From Rhodovulum marinum (GTDB lineage Bacteria; Pseudomonadota; Alphaproteobacteria; Rhodobacterales; Rhodobacteraceae), in contig NZ_SLXP01000001.1 in NCBI RefSeq assembly GCF_004343075.1, forward strand, positions 240,474-304,473: a stretch of 64,000 nt of DNA, read 5' to 3'. Each line of letters begins with the position of its first letter. Positions within the stretch are counted from its first letter, which is position 1. The translations under genes were made by a program, and so were the position numbers. Below the pieces are notes generated by a model. The model had not been told where the DNA came from, did no database searches, and was given only the letters and a program-made list of their open reading frames with translations. Shown here in pieces: positions 35,501 to 42,205 of the stretch.

Positions 35501-35895
35501 TCGCGCAGCGGGGACAGGAGCGTGTCCAGCACCCAGGGCAGCAGCGCGATTTCGTCCTCCTGCCACGCCGCGTCGCGGGGCAGCAGCAACAGCCGGGTCG
35601 GGCCGAAGCGCGGGCCGGGCGCGCCGGGGGCACCGCGATCGGCCATCGCGTGGCGCCAAAGCGCGGCGAGCTCGCCGGGCGGCGGAAGGCCGGCGGCAAG
35701 CGCGGCATCGGCCGGGATTTGCCAGTTCGTGCCCAGCAGATCGGATTGCCCGCCCAGGTCGTCCAGCGCGGCGGCCGGGTCATGCCCGCCATCCAGCGCG
35801 CCCAGCCAGGCCAGGCAGCCCAGCGCGGCAAGCGCCTGCGACCGGTCGTCGGGCGTCGCGGCGTCGGAAAGCCAGTCCTGCAATGGATGCGTCAT
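32542..35895 (-). CDS. large CHAT-domain (caspase-like) protease
   Basis: 1117 residues from the ATG of MTHPLQDWL. The N-terminal part (about 1-390) has no recognised domain. A low-complexity acidic/proline linker (about 395-540) contains repeats like PWEES. A beta-rich middle (about 541-760) follows, then the C-terminal CHAT domain: the FPWAILAEP strand (830-838), catalytic H934 in YFFCHG and C1014 in VFLNTCQSA, plus VAVIGTECPV and AGEALGAAMLAVR. The His-Cys pair defines a clan-CD protease like the one in Craspase and gasdermin systems. No TPR repeats or gasdermin are seen. The gene is tightly coupled to the small hydrophobic protein. Confidence 0.9.
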   Translation of the reverse strand: MTHPLQDWLSDAATPDDRSQALAALGCLAWLGALDGGHDPAAALDDLGGQSDLLGTNWQIPADAALAAGLPPPGELAALWRHAMADRGAPGAPGPRFGPTRLLLLPRDAAWQEDEIALLPWVLDTLLSPLRDFGQPPPWRTLPPELIGAATVMRPDQQWCYRSPTWPPGIADGEGAASVIDWDNFPPLDRGLATRFPTGTSTDIAVYRDSPPAEAHASVVLGAAPRDTPFAALFETLPECATLAVWFRGAAPDGADLTELVYELAHDAPPDLAVTWAALTVGRDPLPWLFGTSAHAYEMAAARLSARLRDVAGRLVDLGVDDPRPLPDDLPLWAFGIGDDAPRDPAAVGTAIETALAEGRVRYDREAMAGEGLAGLQRELRRREPPGIGGAGAAPPRKTSAPPVDLDNIDFMMPVPFGAEDDVLTPRKSTTEEEGGAREDGAPESMPMEESAPDASGGGWDAGADGGGGEESLPWEESEAAGESGPWEESEPAADGAPREESAEPTDSGPFPAAVAPAPEAPAAPEAPADTPPAEAQRETDLSLLRGHYYPGDAVDAADRLAAADPLAPARDHTLEIAIRAHRIGVPGGGTQPIQNPRVDREDVTVYVAVSGPAAGLLAFEDSLLPLTWPFDRDSTPAFFRFRSPAILPDTLSLSIRLYTADLRLLDLVELRFQAGRWQVHRAEGVLPPIEPAAGADRDALALHIRPEPLGFGVEAIVRRDGQTRLAAPLGRTLLTADLEALLARVRRHWTELVIGKMSRRKALSGPSFRLECLELRKLGEDAWRVLFGDRRGADAGAAETLGDMLRAAPLPDDAALRVTFEPNAESFAFPWAILAEPTPRRQDPDPDGLWGLRYRIELVRPQGRRPPPAPDGPVRIMATLDKGFAGIVDHAATLEQVAGTGAGATILPAAGRDDVLDGLERDDPPEIVYFFCHGIAASRLAPIGADVVAEIRGLAEALEADQKKPWSLFLTRLDAAGAGARLFTGDAEISEDDLRGADFFRHAKRPLVFLNTCQSADLLPAVSSGLTGVFLDRQAVAVIGTECPVTALFADAFAGALLRRLLAGEALGAAMLAVRREFHGANNPLALLYTLYGRGDARIAAPRPAQAHIPKEEGTT

Positions 35896-36012
35896 GCGGC
35901 GCGCCCCGGACGGTGAAAGGCTTGCCCCGGCATGGCGCCGGGACGGGCTTGGCGAACGCGCCCCGGTGGGCGGACTGGTCACGACGGGGTCAGGCTAGCG
36001 CAGATCGACGCA

Positions 36013-36119
36013 GGCGCAAAGCGTGCTTGGCCACCGTGCCGGGGCGGCCCCTCGCGCCCGCATCGGCGGGCCGCCCCGGAACAGGCCGTTTTCCGGCACG
36101 AAAAAACACGCTTTGCGCC
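36013..36119. repeat. 107-bp nested palindrome between CHAT operon and RTX gene
   Basis: The outer arms GGCGCAAAGCGTG (36013-36025) and CACGCTTTGCGCC (36107-36119) are perfect complements. Inside are CGTGCCGG/CCGGCACG and a 12-bp pair CCGGGGCGGCCC/GGGCCGCCCCGG. A run of six A's adjoins the right outer arm. The flanking genes are divergent, so a terminator is not needed here. It fills most of the 333-bp gene-free stretch 35896-36228, together with the TTAACC box. I see no gene in it. Confidence 0.7.
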
Positions 36120-36165
36120 CCGGTTCCGCCCGACTCCCATGGCTCTGTGCCGGGGAAACCGATCG

Positions 36166-36176
36166 TTAACCTTAAT
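36166..36176 (+). promoter_or_regulatory. CtrA-type box TTAACCTTAAT
   Basis: TTAACCTTAAT lies 53 bp before the RTX start. The same TTAACCTTAA occurs before the AlgD-like gene and a TTAA-N7-TTAA site before the Alg44-like gene. Repetition across one locus makes a shared CtrA-type control plausible. Confidence 0.5.
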
Positions 36177-36228
36177 GCGCTGCGCCGCCGGCCCATCCCG
36201 GGCGGGCGCAGCGACGGAGACGGACCAG

Positions 36229-37539
36229 ATGCCCAGACCGTTCAAAACCCCCGCGTTCCCGGCCGCACGCGGCCCGCAAACCGCCCCCGGACAGAAGCCC
36301 GGCCCCGACATGCTGCCCGGCGGCACAGACATGCACGGGCCGCGCCCCGCCCCCGGCCAGGTACAGGCGCCGGGCCCGGCCAAGCGCGGCCCGGACCACG
36401 ACCCGACGCCGCTTGTGCCGGGCAGCCGGGACGACGACCGGATCGCGGGCAGCGCAGGCGACGACGTGATCCTTGGCCGCGCGGGCGATGACCGGCTGGA
36501 CGGCAACCGGGGCAACGACCTGGTCCGCGGCGGCCGGGGCAATGACGCGATCGACGGCGGACAGGGCGCGGACGTGCTGCGGGGCGGCAAGGGCGACGAC
36601 ATCCTGTGGGGCGACGAGGGCGACGACCGGATCCATGGCGGCCGGGGGGACGACATCGCCCATGGCGGCACGGGCGACGACGTGATCCGGGGCGGGCGCG
36701 GCAACGACGTTCTGAACGGCGATGACGGCGACGACCGTCTGTATGGCGGGCGCGACGACGACCACCTGACCGGCGGCGAGGGGCAGGACTGCCTGATGGG
36801 CGACAGCGGCGACGACCTGTTGCAGGGCGACAGCGGGGCGGACCTGCTGATCGGCGGGGCCGGCAACGACAGGCTGGACGGCGGCGAGGATGACGACCGG
36901 TTGCTGGGCGGCGACGGCGATGACACGCTGTCGGGCGGCAAGGGCGATGACCGGCTGGATGGCGGGGCGGGCGACGACGTGCTGAACGGGGATACCGGCA
37001 TGGATATCCTGCAGGGCGGCGACGGGGACGACCTGCTCAAGGGCGGGGACGACGACGACCGTCTGGACGGCGGGGCGGGACGGGACGTTCTGTCGGGCGG
37101 CAAGGGCGACGATGTGCTGAACGGCGGCGACGGCGATGACACGCTGGAGGGCAACAGCGGGGATGACGTGTTGATCGGCGGCGCGGGCGACGACGTTCTG
37201 GCCGGGACCGCGGGCGACGACCGGCTGATCGCCGGGACCGGCACCGACCTGTTGTCGGGCGGCAGCGGGGCGGATGTGTTCGTCTTCGATTTCGCGGACG
37301 CCGATGGCGCGCTGAACCGGATCACCGATTTCGCGGCCGGCGACCAGTTGGTGCTGAGCGGGTTCGGGATCGGCCCCGGGGCGGATGCCGCGCTGGCGCT
37401 GGCGGATTGTTTCGGCATCACCGCCGAGGGGGATGGCTATATCGACATCGACGGTCTGTGCGTCCTGATCGAAAACAAGGGCGGGCTGGAGGCCCCGGCG
37501 ATGGCCGAACTGGTGTTCGACTGGACCGCGTTCGCCTGA
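36229..37539 (+). CDS. RTX calcium-binding protein, predicted type I secreted
   Basis: 436 residues. A Pro/Ala/Gly-rich N-terminus (about 1-65) is followed by about 15-20 nonapeptide RTX repeats of GGxGxDxUx type (about residues 70-340), which bind Ca2+. The C-terminus (DVFVFDFADADGALNRITDF...) resembles type I secretion tails. There is no signal peptide and no catalytic domain. Start chosen at the ATG after GACGGAGACGG. It lies just upstream of the alginate-type genes and could be a matrix or adhesin protein. Confidence 0.9.
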   Translation: MPRPFKTPAFPAARGPQTAPGQKPGPDMLPGGTDMHGPRPAPGQVQAPGPAKRGPDHDPTPLVPGSRDDDRIAGSAGDDVILGRAGDDRLDGNRGNDLVRGGRGNDAIDGGQGADVLRGGKGDDILWGDEGDDRIHGGRGDDIAHGGTGDDVIRGGRGNDVLNGDDGDDRLYGGRDDDHLTGGEGQDCLMGDSGDDLLQGDSGADLLIGGAGNDRLDGGEDDDRLLGGDGDDTLSGGKGDDRLDGGAGDDVLNGDTGMDILQGGDGDDLLKGGDDDDRLDGGAGRDVLSGGKGDDVLNGGDGDDTLEGNSGDDVLIGGAGDDVLAGTAGDDRLIAGTGTDLLSGGSGADVFVFDFADADGALNRITDFAAGDQLVLSGFGIGPGADAALALADCFGITAEGDGYIDIDGLCVLIENKGGLEAPAMAELVFDWTAFA

Positions 37540-37565
37540 CCGGCGGCGCCAACCGCCCCGCCACC

Positions 37566-37590
37566 CGGGCGGCCCCGAGCGGGCCGCCCG
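37566..37590 (+). terminator. hairpin after RTX gene
   Basis: CGGGCGGCCC-CGAGC-GGGCCGCCCG, a perfect 10-bp stem, 27 bp after the RTX stop codon. No U-run follows. It probably ends or stabilises the RTX mRNA. Confidence 0.55.
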
Positions 37591-37692
37591 TTCCGCGTGT
37601 TTCGGCGTGATCGGGCAGCGGGCGGAAACAAACGCGGCGTTTGCGCGGCACTGGGGCGAATGTGGAACAAAAGCCCCGCCTTCGCCGCATTG

Positions 37693-37707
37693 TTAACCAA
37701 TTCTTAA
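37693..37707 (+). promoter_or_regulatory. CtrA-type site TTAA-N7-TTAA
   Basis: TTAACCAATTCTTAA is an exact full CtrA consensus (TTAA-N7-TTAA). It lies 25 bp upstream of the Alg44-like ATG. CtrA is the cell-cycle and surface-trait regulator of alphaproteobacteria, so control of polymer synthesis by cell state is possible. Confidence 0.55.
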
Positions 37708-37732
37708 GCCACGGTCCTCGGTGACGCACAGA

Positions 37733-38869
37733 ATGGCGACACCGGACATGAACATCCGACACGAAAGACCGGACCCGGCCCTGGCCTTCCTCGTGCAGGC
37801 CCCGCTGCTGCTGCATACCAGCGCGGACCAGAGCCACGCCGTGCGCGGCTGGTCCCCCGAGGGGTTCGAACCGCCCGAGGACTGGCCCGCCGAAACGCCC
37901 CCCTGCGCGACGCTGTCGATCCCGTTCCAGGGGGTTTTCGTCTCGTTCGAGGTCGCGCTGGCACAGGACGGGCCCGGCGGGTTCGTCCGTTTTCAGGGGC
38001 TGTCGGGCCGCGAGACGCAGGTGCTGGACCTGTTCCACGGCGCGATCCTGCGCGGCGAAATGGCCCCGGTCGACGGGATACTCAAGGCGCTGGACAAGCC
38101 CGTCGACCTGGTGCCGATGACCCGCACCGAGCACGATGCCGCGCGCCCGCCCGCCCGCGCGATCCCCCGGGCGCTGCGGGCGGGCGCGGTGGCCGCCCTT
38201 TACGGCGCGGCGGCCGTGTTCCTTTGGGGCGCGCTCTGGTCGCCCGCGTGGGAACGGATGAACAGCATCCCGCTTCAGGCCGGCCGGATCGAGGCGATGG
38301 AGCCGCCGCGCGCGGCCCCCGCCGCGGCAGGGGCCGCCCGCACGGGGCCCGCCCTGGTCGCCTCGGGCTGGATCGACGGGGCGCATGCCACCGATATCTA
38401 CCTGGGCATGGCGGCGCGGCTGCGGGTGAACGTGGACGGCGCGCTGGTCGTTCTGCCGGCCCGTGTCACCGCCATCCGCGCCGAGGCCGCAGCCGAAGGC
38501 CCGGCGCGGCCCGGCTATACGATCCGGGTGGCGGCCGATGCCGCCGCGGTCGCGGATGGCCCCGCGCTGGCCCTGCGGCTGCGGCCGGGCGGCGCGGCCG
38601 CGATCGCGGTTTCCACCCCGATCCTGCCCGATCTCCGCAAGGCGGCGGGCGGGCTTTGTGGCCGGGTCCTGGGCCGCACCTGCGGGGCCGCTGGCGGCCT
38701 GGACCGCGTGCCCGCCGCCCTGCCGGTCGTGCCGGAACCGCCCGGCCCCCATCCCCGCGACCCGGGCCGGGCCCGGGCCGTGGCCCCGGACACCGCCCCC
38801 GCGGCGGATCTTTTGGTGGCCTACGACCCCTTGGACCTGGCCATCGGCCCCTTGCCCGATGGCGACTGA
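37733..38869 (+). CDS. Alg44-like polymer synthase co-polymerase with degenerate PilZ
   Basis: 378 residues. The N-terminal region resembles the PilZ domain of Pseudomonas Alg44, especially FQGLSGRETQVLDLF...LRGEMAPVDGIL, which follows the Alg44 pattern. A single TM helix (about 150-168, AVAALYGAAAVFLWGALW) leads into a periplasmic HlyD-like region (WIDGAHATDIYLGMAARLRV). The RxxxR and D/NxSxxG c-di-GMP-binding residues are largely missing. It overlaps the glycosyltransferase gene by 11 bp. A GTG at 37721 is an alternative start. Confidence 0.65.
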   Translation: MATPDMNIRHERPDPALAFLVQAPLLLHTSADQSHAVRGWSPEGFEPPEDWPAETPPCATLSIPFQGVFVSFEVALAQDGPGGFVRFQGLSGRETQVLDLFHGAILRGEMAPVDGILKALDKPVDLVPMTRTEHDAARPPARAIPRALRAGAVAALYGAAAVFLWGALWSPAWERMNSIPLQAGRIEAMEPPRAAPAAAGAARTGPALVASGWIDGAHATDIYLGMAARLRVNVDGALVVLPARVTAIRAEAAAEGPARPGYTIRVAADAAAVADGPALALRLRPGGAAAIAVSTPILPDLRKAAGGLCGRVLGRTCGAAGGLDRVPAALPVVPEPPGPHPRDPGRARAVAPDTAPAADLLVAYDPLDLAIGPLPDGD

Positions 38870-40448
38870 TCCCGCCACCCGGCCCGACGACGGCTTTCAC
38901 GACGAGATCGCGCGGCGCCTGGCCCGGCTGGAAGGCCCCGCCCCGCGCGGCAGGACCAAGTGGACGCCGCGGGCCCTGGCCACGGGCGCCCTGCTGGTCC
39001 TGGGCCTTGCGGGGCTGGTCGTGCTTGTCCCGAACCGGCTGTTCGACCCCGAGCTGCGCCGCGTCACCGTGGTGATCGGCGGGCTGGCGGCCTGGCGCTT
39101 TGGCTGGTGGTTCACCCACGCCCTGCGCGCCGAGATCCGCCGGGTGCGGGTCTGGCCGCGGCTGCGCGCGCAACGCGAGGCGGCCTGGGCCGGGGGCTGG
39201 CGGCCGCCGCACCTGCATGTGCAGATGACCACCTTTCGGGAAAAGCCCGCGATCACCCGCCACGTCATCGCGGCGCTGTTGTCCGAGATCCGGCGGCTGG
39301 GCGTGCCGGCCACGATCTATGTCGGCACCGGCACGCCGTTCGACGAACGCGTGATCACCGCCATCGCCGAGGAGATCGGCGGCGATCTGGACGCCGACCT
39401 GGTGTTCATCCGCCAGAACCAGCCGGGCAAGCGGATGGCGATCGGCCTGGTGATGCGGGCGATCATCCGCCGCCGGCCCGACCCCGAGGACGTGATCCTG
39501 TTCATGGATGGCGACACCGTCCTGGGCGCGGGCAGCCTGGAGAAATCCATCGCGATGTTCGGCGCCGATCCGGGGCTGGACGCGCTGACCACGGACGAGG
39601 AGGTGGTCTGTTTCGGCCCGCGCTGGATGGGCAAGTGGCTGGAGATGCGCTTTGCCCAGCGGCGGCTGGCGATGCAAAGCCACGCGTTGTCGAACCGGGT
39701 GCTGACGCTGACCGGGCGGATGTCGGTGTTCCGCGCGCGGGGCATCGTGAACGCGGGCTTCGTGCGCACCATCGAGGCCGATCACCTGGACCACTGGCTG
39801 TGGGGCCGCTTCCGGTTCCTGTCGGGCGACGACAAGTCGACCTGGTATTACCTGCTGTCGCGGGGGGCGCGGATGACCTATGTGCCCGATGCGCGGGTCT
39901 ACACGGTCGAGGTGGTCGAGGGCACAGGGGCCGCGCGCATGGTGCAGAACCTGCTGCGCTGGTCGGGCAACATGCTGCGCAACGGGGCGCGGGCCATCGC
40001 GCTGGGGCCGCGGCGGATGCCGCTCTTCATCTGGTGGTGCCTGGTGGATCAGCGCATCGCGATGTGGACGATGCTGGTCAGCCCCGCGATCGGGATCGCG
40101 GCGGCCTTCGTCGAACCGCTGTACCTGCTGTCGCTGATGTTGTGGGTGATGCTTTCGCGGGTGGTGCTGTCGCTGTGGCTGTTCCGATTCGCGCGGCGGG
40201 TCGACTGGAGCTGGCCGTTCATCCTGTACCTGAACCAGGTCATCAATGCCGCGGTGAAGGTGCGGCTGGTCTATTTCCTGAACCGCCAGAGCTGGGCCAA
40301 TCGCGGCAACCAGAGGGCCGGGCGGGGCCGCGGGCCGGGCGACCGGCTGCGCGGCGCCGTCGCCTGGGGGCAGCTCGCGATCTCGGTCAGCCTGCTGTTC
40401 TGGGCGGTGGGCTGGATGACCGGCCTGCCGATCGCGGGACGCCTGTAG
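38859..40448 (+). CDS. Alg8-like family 2 glycosyltransferase
   Basis: 529 residues with TM segments at both ends. The catalytic core has FMDGDT (about 215-220), ALTTDEEVVCFGPRWMGKWLE (about 242-262), IEADHLDHWLWGRFRFLSGDDKSTWY (about 305-330) and the RWSGN motif near 367-371. These runs match what I recall of Pseudomonas Alg8, the polymannuronate polymerase. It overlaps the Alg44-like gene and should form the inner-membrane synthase with it. Confidence 0.85.
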   Translation: MATDPATRPDDGFHDEIARRLARLEGPAPRGRTKWTPRALATGALLVLGLAGLVVLVPNRLFDPELRRVTVVIGGLAAWRFGWWFTHALRAEIRRVRVWPRLRAQREAAWAGGWRPPHLHVQMTTFREKPAITRHVIAALLSEIRRLGVPATIYVGTGTPFDERVITAIAEEIGGDLDADLVFIRQNQPGKRMAIGLVMRAIIRRRPDPEDVILFMDGDTVLGAGSLEKSIAMFGADPGLDALTTDEEVVCFGPRWMGKWLEMRFAQRRLAMQSHALSNRVLTLTGRMSVFRARGIVNAGFVRTIEADHLDHWLWGRFRFLSGDDKSTWYYLLSRGARMTYVPDARVYTVEVVEGTGAARMVQNLLRWSGNMLRNGARAIALGPRRMPLFIWWCLVDQRIAMWTMLVSPAIGIAAAFVEPLYLLSLMLWVMLSRVVLSLWLFRFARRVDWSWPFILYLNQVINAAVKVRLVYFLNRQSWANRGNQRAGRGRGPGDRLRGAVAWGQLAISVSLLFWAVGWMTGLPIAGRL

Positions 40449-40551
40449 GCCCGGGGCACATGGTCACGCGCCCGCGCGGCGCAAACGGGCCGCCCCGATC
40501 CCGGCCGGACCGGCAACCGTTTCGCCCGGCTTGCGCCGGCGCGCCACGCAA

Positions 40552-40581
40552 GGGGGCCGGGGGCGTCAGCCCCCGGCCCCC
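40552..40581. terminator. twin-hairpin element, copy 2, hairpin 1
   Basis: A perfect 13-bp stem (GGGGGCCGGGGGC and complement) with loop GTCA lies about 100 bp after the glycosyltransferase stop. With hairpin 2 just downstream it repeats the layout seen near 31458. The rest of the 325-bp gene-free stretch 40449-40773 is an AT-rich leader before the AlgD-like gene; I see no gene in it. Confidence 0.6.
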
Positions 40582-40583
40582 GG

Positions 40584-40606
40584 TCGCCTTGGCGAAGCCA
40601 AGGCGA
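40584..40606. terminator. twin-hairpin element, copy 2, hairpin 2
   Basis: TCGCCTTGGC-GAA-GCCAAGGCGA, a 10-bp stem, then AACCCGA. Compared with copy 1 the stem differs at paired positions (CCGGC/GCCGG versus TTGGC/GCCAA), which supports structure over chance. Confidence 0.6.
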
Positions 40607-40742
40607 AACCCGAAGGGCCCCGCCCGCGGCGGCCGGAATCGCGCCCGCCCGGCCCCGCAGCCCCGCAGTCCTGCAATGGCCCAAATTTGACTTAAATTTT
40701 TGCCGATTTTGGCCCGCTTTGGTGCCGAAAAGGAAACGGTCA

Positions 40743-40752
40743 TTAACCTTAA
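40743..40752 (+). promoter_or_regulatory. CtrA-type box TTAACCTTAA
   Basis: TTAACCTTAA lies 21 bp before the AlgD-like ATG, with the same sequence as the box before the RTX gene. The AT-rich stretch just upstream (TTGACTTAAATTT) would suit a promoter. Its position near the start codon is close for an activator site. Confidence 0.45.
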
Positions 40753-40773
40753 CAAGCCGAACGGATCGTCAGA

Positions 40774-42117
40774 ATGACCGAATTCCCAGGAGCGTTCGAA
40801 CCGGCCTCCGCCGCCCTTGTCCCCGTCCTGCACGAGGCCCGCCCCGCGATCAGCGTGATCGGGCTTGGCTATGTCGGCGCCGTGTCCTGCGGCTGCCTGA
40901 CCGATCTGGGCCACCGGGTGATCGGGGTCGACCTGGACGCGGCCAAGGCCGCCTCGGTCGCCGCGGGCCGGGCGCCGATGCACGAGGCCGGGCTGGACGA
41001 TCTGCTGGGCACGGCGCTGGACAAGGGCATCCTTTCGACATCGACCGAGGTCGAGGCCGCCGTGCTGGCGACCGATGTGACCTTCGTCTCGGTCGGCACG
41101 CCCAGCCGCGCGGACGGCCGTTGCGACCTGACCAACGTCGTCGCGGTGGCCGAGAGCATCGGCGCGGCGCTTGCGCGCAAGGCGGGCTACCACGCGGTGG
41201 TGATGCGCTGTTCGATCCCGCCGGGCACCACGATGGGGGCCTTCGCCCAGCGGCTGGAGGCGGTGTCGGGCAAGCGGGCGGGCCGCGATTTCGGCATCGC
41301 CTTCTGCCCCGAATTCATGCGCGAGGGCGAGGCCGTCGCCGATTTCCGCACGCCGCCCAAGACCGTGATCGGCGCCACCGACGACCGCGTCGCGGGCATC
41401 GTCGCGGGGATCTTCGCCCCCGTTGACAGCAGGCCCCTGCATTGTTCGATCGAGATCGCCGAGATGGTGAAATACGTCGATAACGTCTGGCACGCTACCA
41501 AGGTCTGTTTCGGCAACGAGGTCGGCCGGCTGGCCGCGGCGCATGGCGTGGATGGCGGCGACGTGATGGGTATCTTCTGCGAGGACCGCAAGCTGAACAT
41601 CTCGCCCGCCTACCTGCGGCCCGGTTTCGCCTATGGCGGGTCCTGCCTGCCCAAGGAGGTGCGCGCGGTCTGCGGGCTGGCGCGCGCCGCCGGGCTGGAC
41701 CTGCCGCTGATCGGGCATGTCGCCGCCTCGAACGAGGCGCATATCGACGCGGTGGTGGAGCGGGTCCGCGCCACCGGCGCGCGCCGGGTCGGCGTTCTGG
41801 GCCTGACCTTCAAGCCCGGCACGGACGACCTGCGCGAAAGCCCGGCACTTGCGCTGATCGCGCGGCTGCGCGCGGCGGGGGTCGAGGTGGTCTGCCACGA
41901 CCCGGTTCTCAGCCCGCGCCTGTTCCGCCCCGCCACGCCCGCCGAGGCCGCGGCGAAACGGGCGGCCTATCCGGCGCTGGACGGGCTGGACCTGCGCGGG
42001 AGCGTCTCGGGCGTTCTGGATGGCTGCGACGCGGTGGTGCTGACGCAGAACGCGCCCGAGTACCGCGCCGCGCTGGCGGGCTGCGCGCCCCGGGTGATCG
42101 ACGTCACCGGCGCGTGA
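40774..42117 (+). CDS. GDP-mannose 6-dehydrogenase (AlgD-like)
   Basis: 447 residues. The Rossmann SVIGLGYVGAVSCG (about 27-40) binds NAD, catalytic C291 lies in GGSCLPKEVRA, and FKPGTDDLRESP is near the end of the middle domain. The pattern GLGYVGA...C.GCL...GH.VIGVD and FAYGGSCLPKEVRA is closest to AlgD, although UDP-glucose dehydrogenases share the fold. It would make GDP-mannuronate, the substrate of Alg8. It has a leading stretch of about 23 residues before the Rossmann strand. Its own TTAACC box suggests separate transcription. Confidence 0.75.
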   Translation: MTEFPGAFEPASAALVPVLHEARPAISVIGLGYVGAVSCGCLTDLGHRVIGVDLDAAKAASVAAGRAPMHEAGLDDLLGTALDKGILSTSTEVEAAVLATDVTFVSVGTPSRADGRCDLTNVVAVAESIGAALARKAGYHAVVMRCSIPPGTTMGAFAQRLEAVSGKRAGRDFGIAFCPEFMREGEAVADFRTPPKTVIGATDDRVAGIVAGIFAPVDSRPLHCSIEIAEMVKYVDNVWHATKVCFGNEVGRLAAAHGVDGGDVMGIFCEDRKLNISPAYLRPGFAYGGSCLPKEVRAVCGLARAAGLDLPLIGHVAASNEAHIDAVVERVRATGARRVGVLGLTFKPGTDDLRESPALALIARLRAAGVEVVCHDPVLSPRLFRPATPAEAAAKRAAYPALDGLDLRGSVSGVLDGCDAVVLTQNAPEYRAALAGCAPRVIDVTGA

Positions 42118-42205
42118 TCCGCGCCCCCGCCCGCGGCAGAACGCCCGGGCGGGGGCCACCGAAATCGCTGTCGCGGCCGGCGCGAATGCGGGCTAAGCAG
42201 GCGGT

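Noticed and set aside
32044-35916. 1290-codon plus-strand open frame opposite the CHAT gene
   Set aside because: Its translation is Arg/Gly/Gln-rich low complexity, typical of an antisense shadow in GC-rich DNA. The minus strand carries a clear protease domain.
36400-37290. Repeated DNA in the RTX gene as a CRISPR or satellite
   Set aside because: The repeats are codons for GGxGxDxUx calcium-binding motifs of one open frame, with varied third positions.
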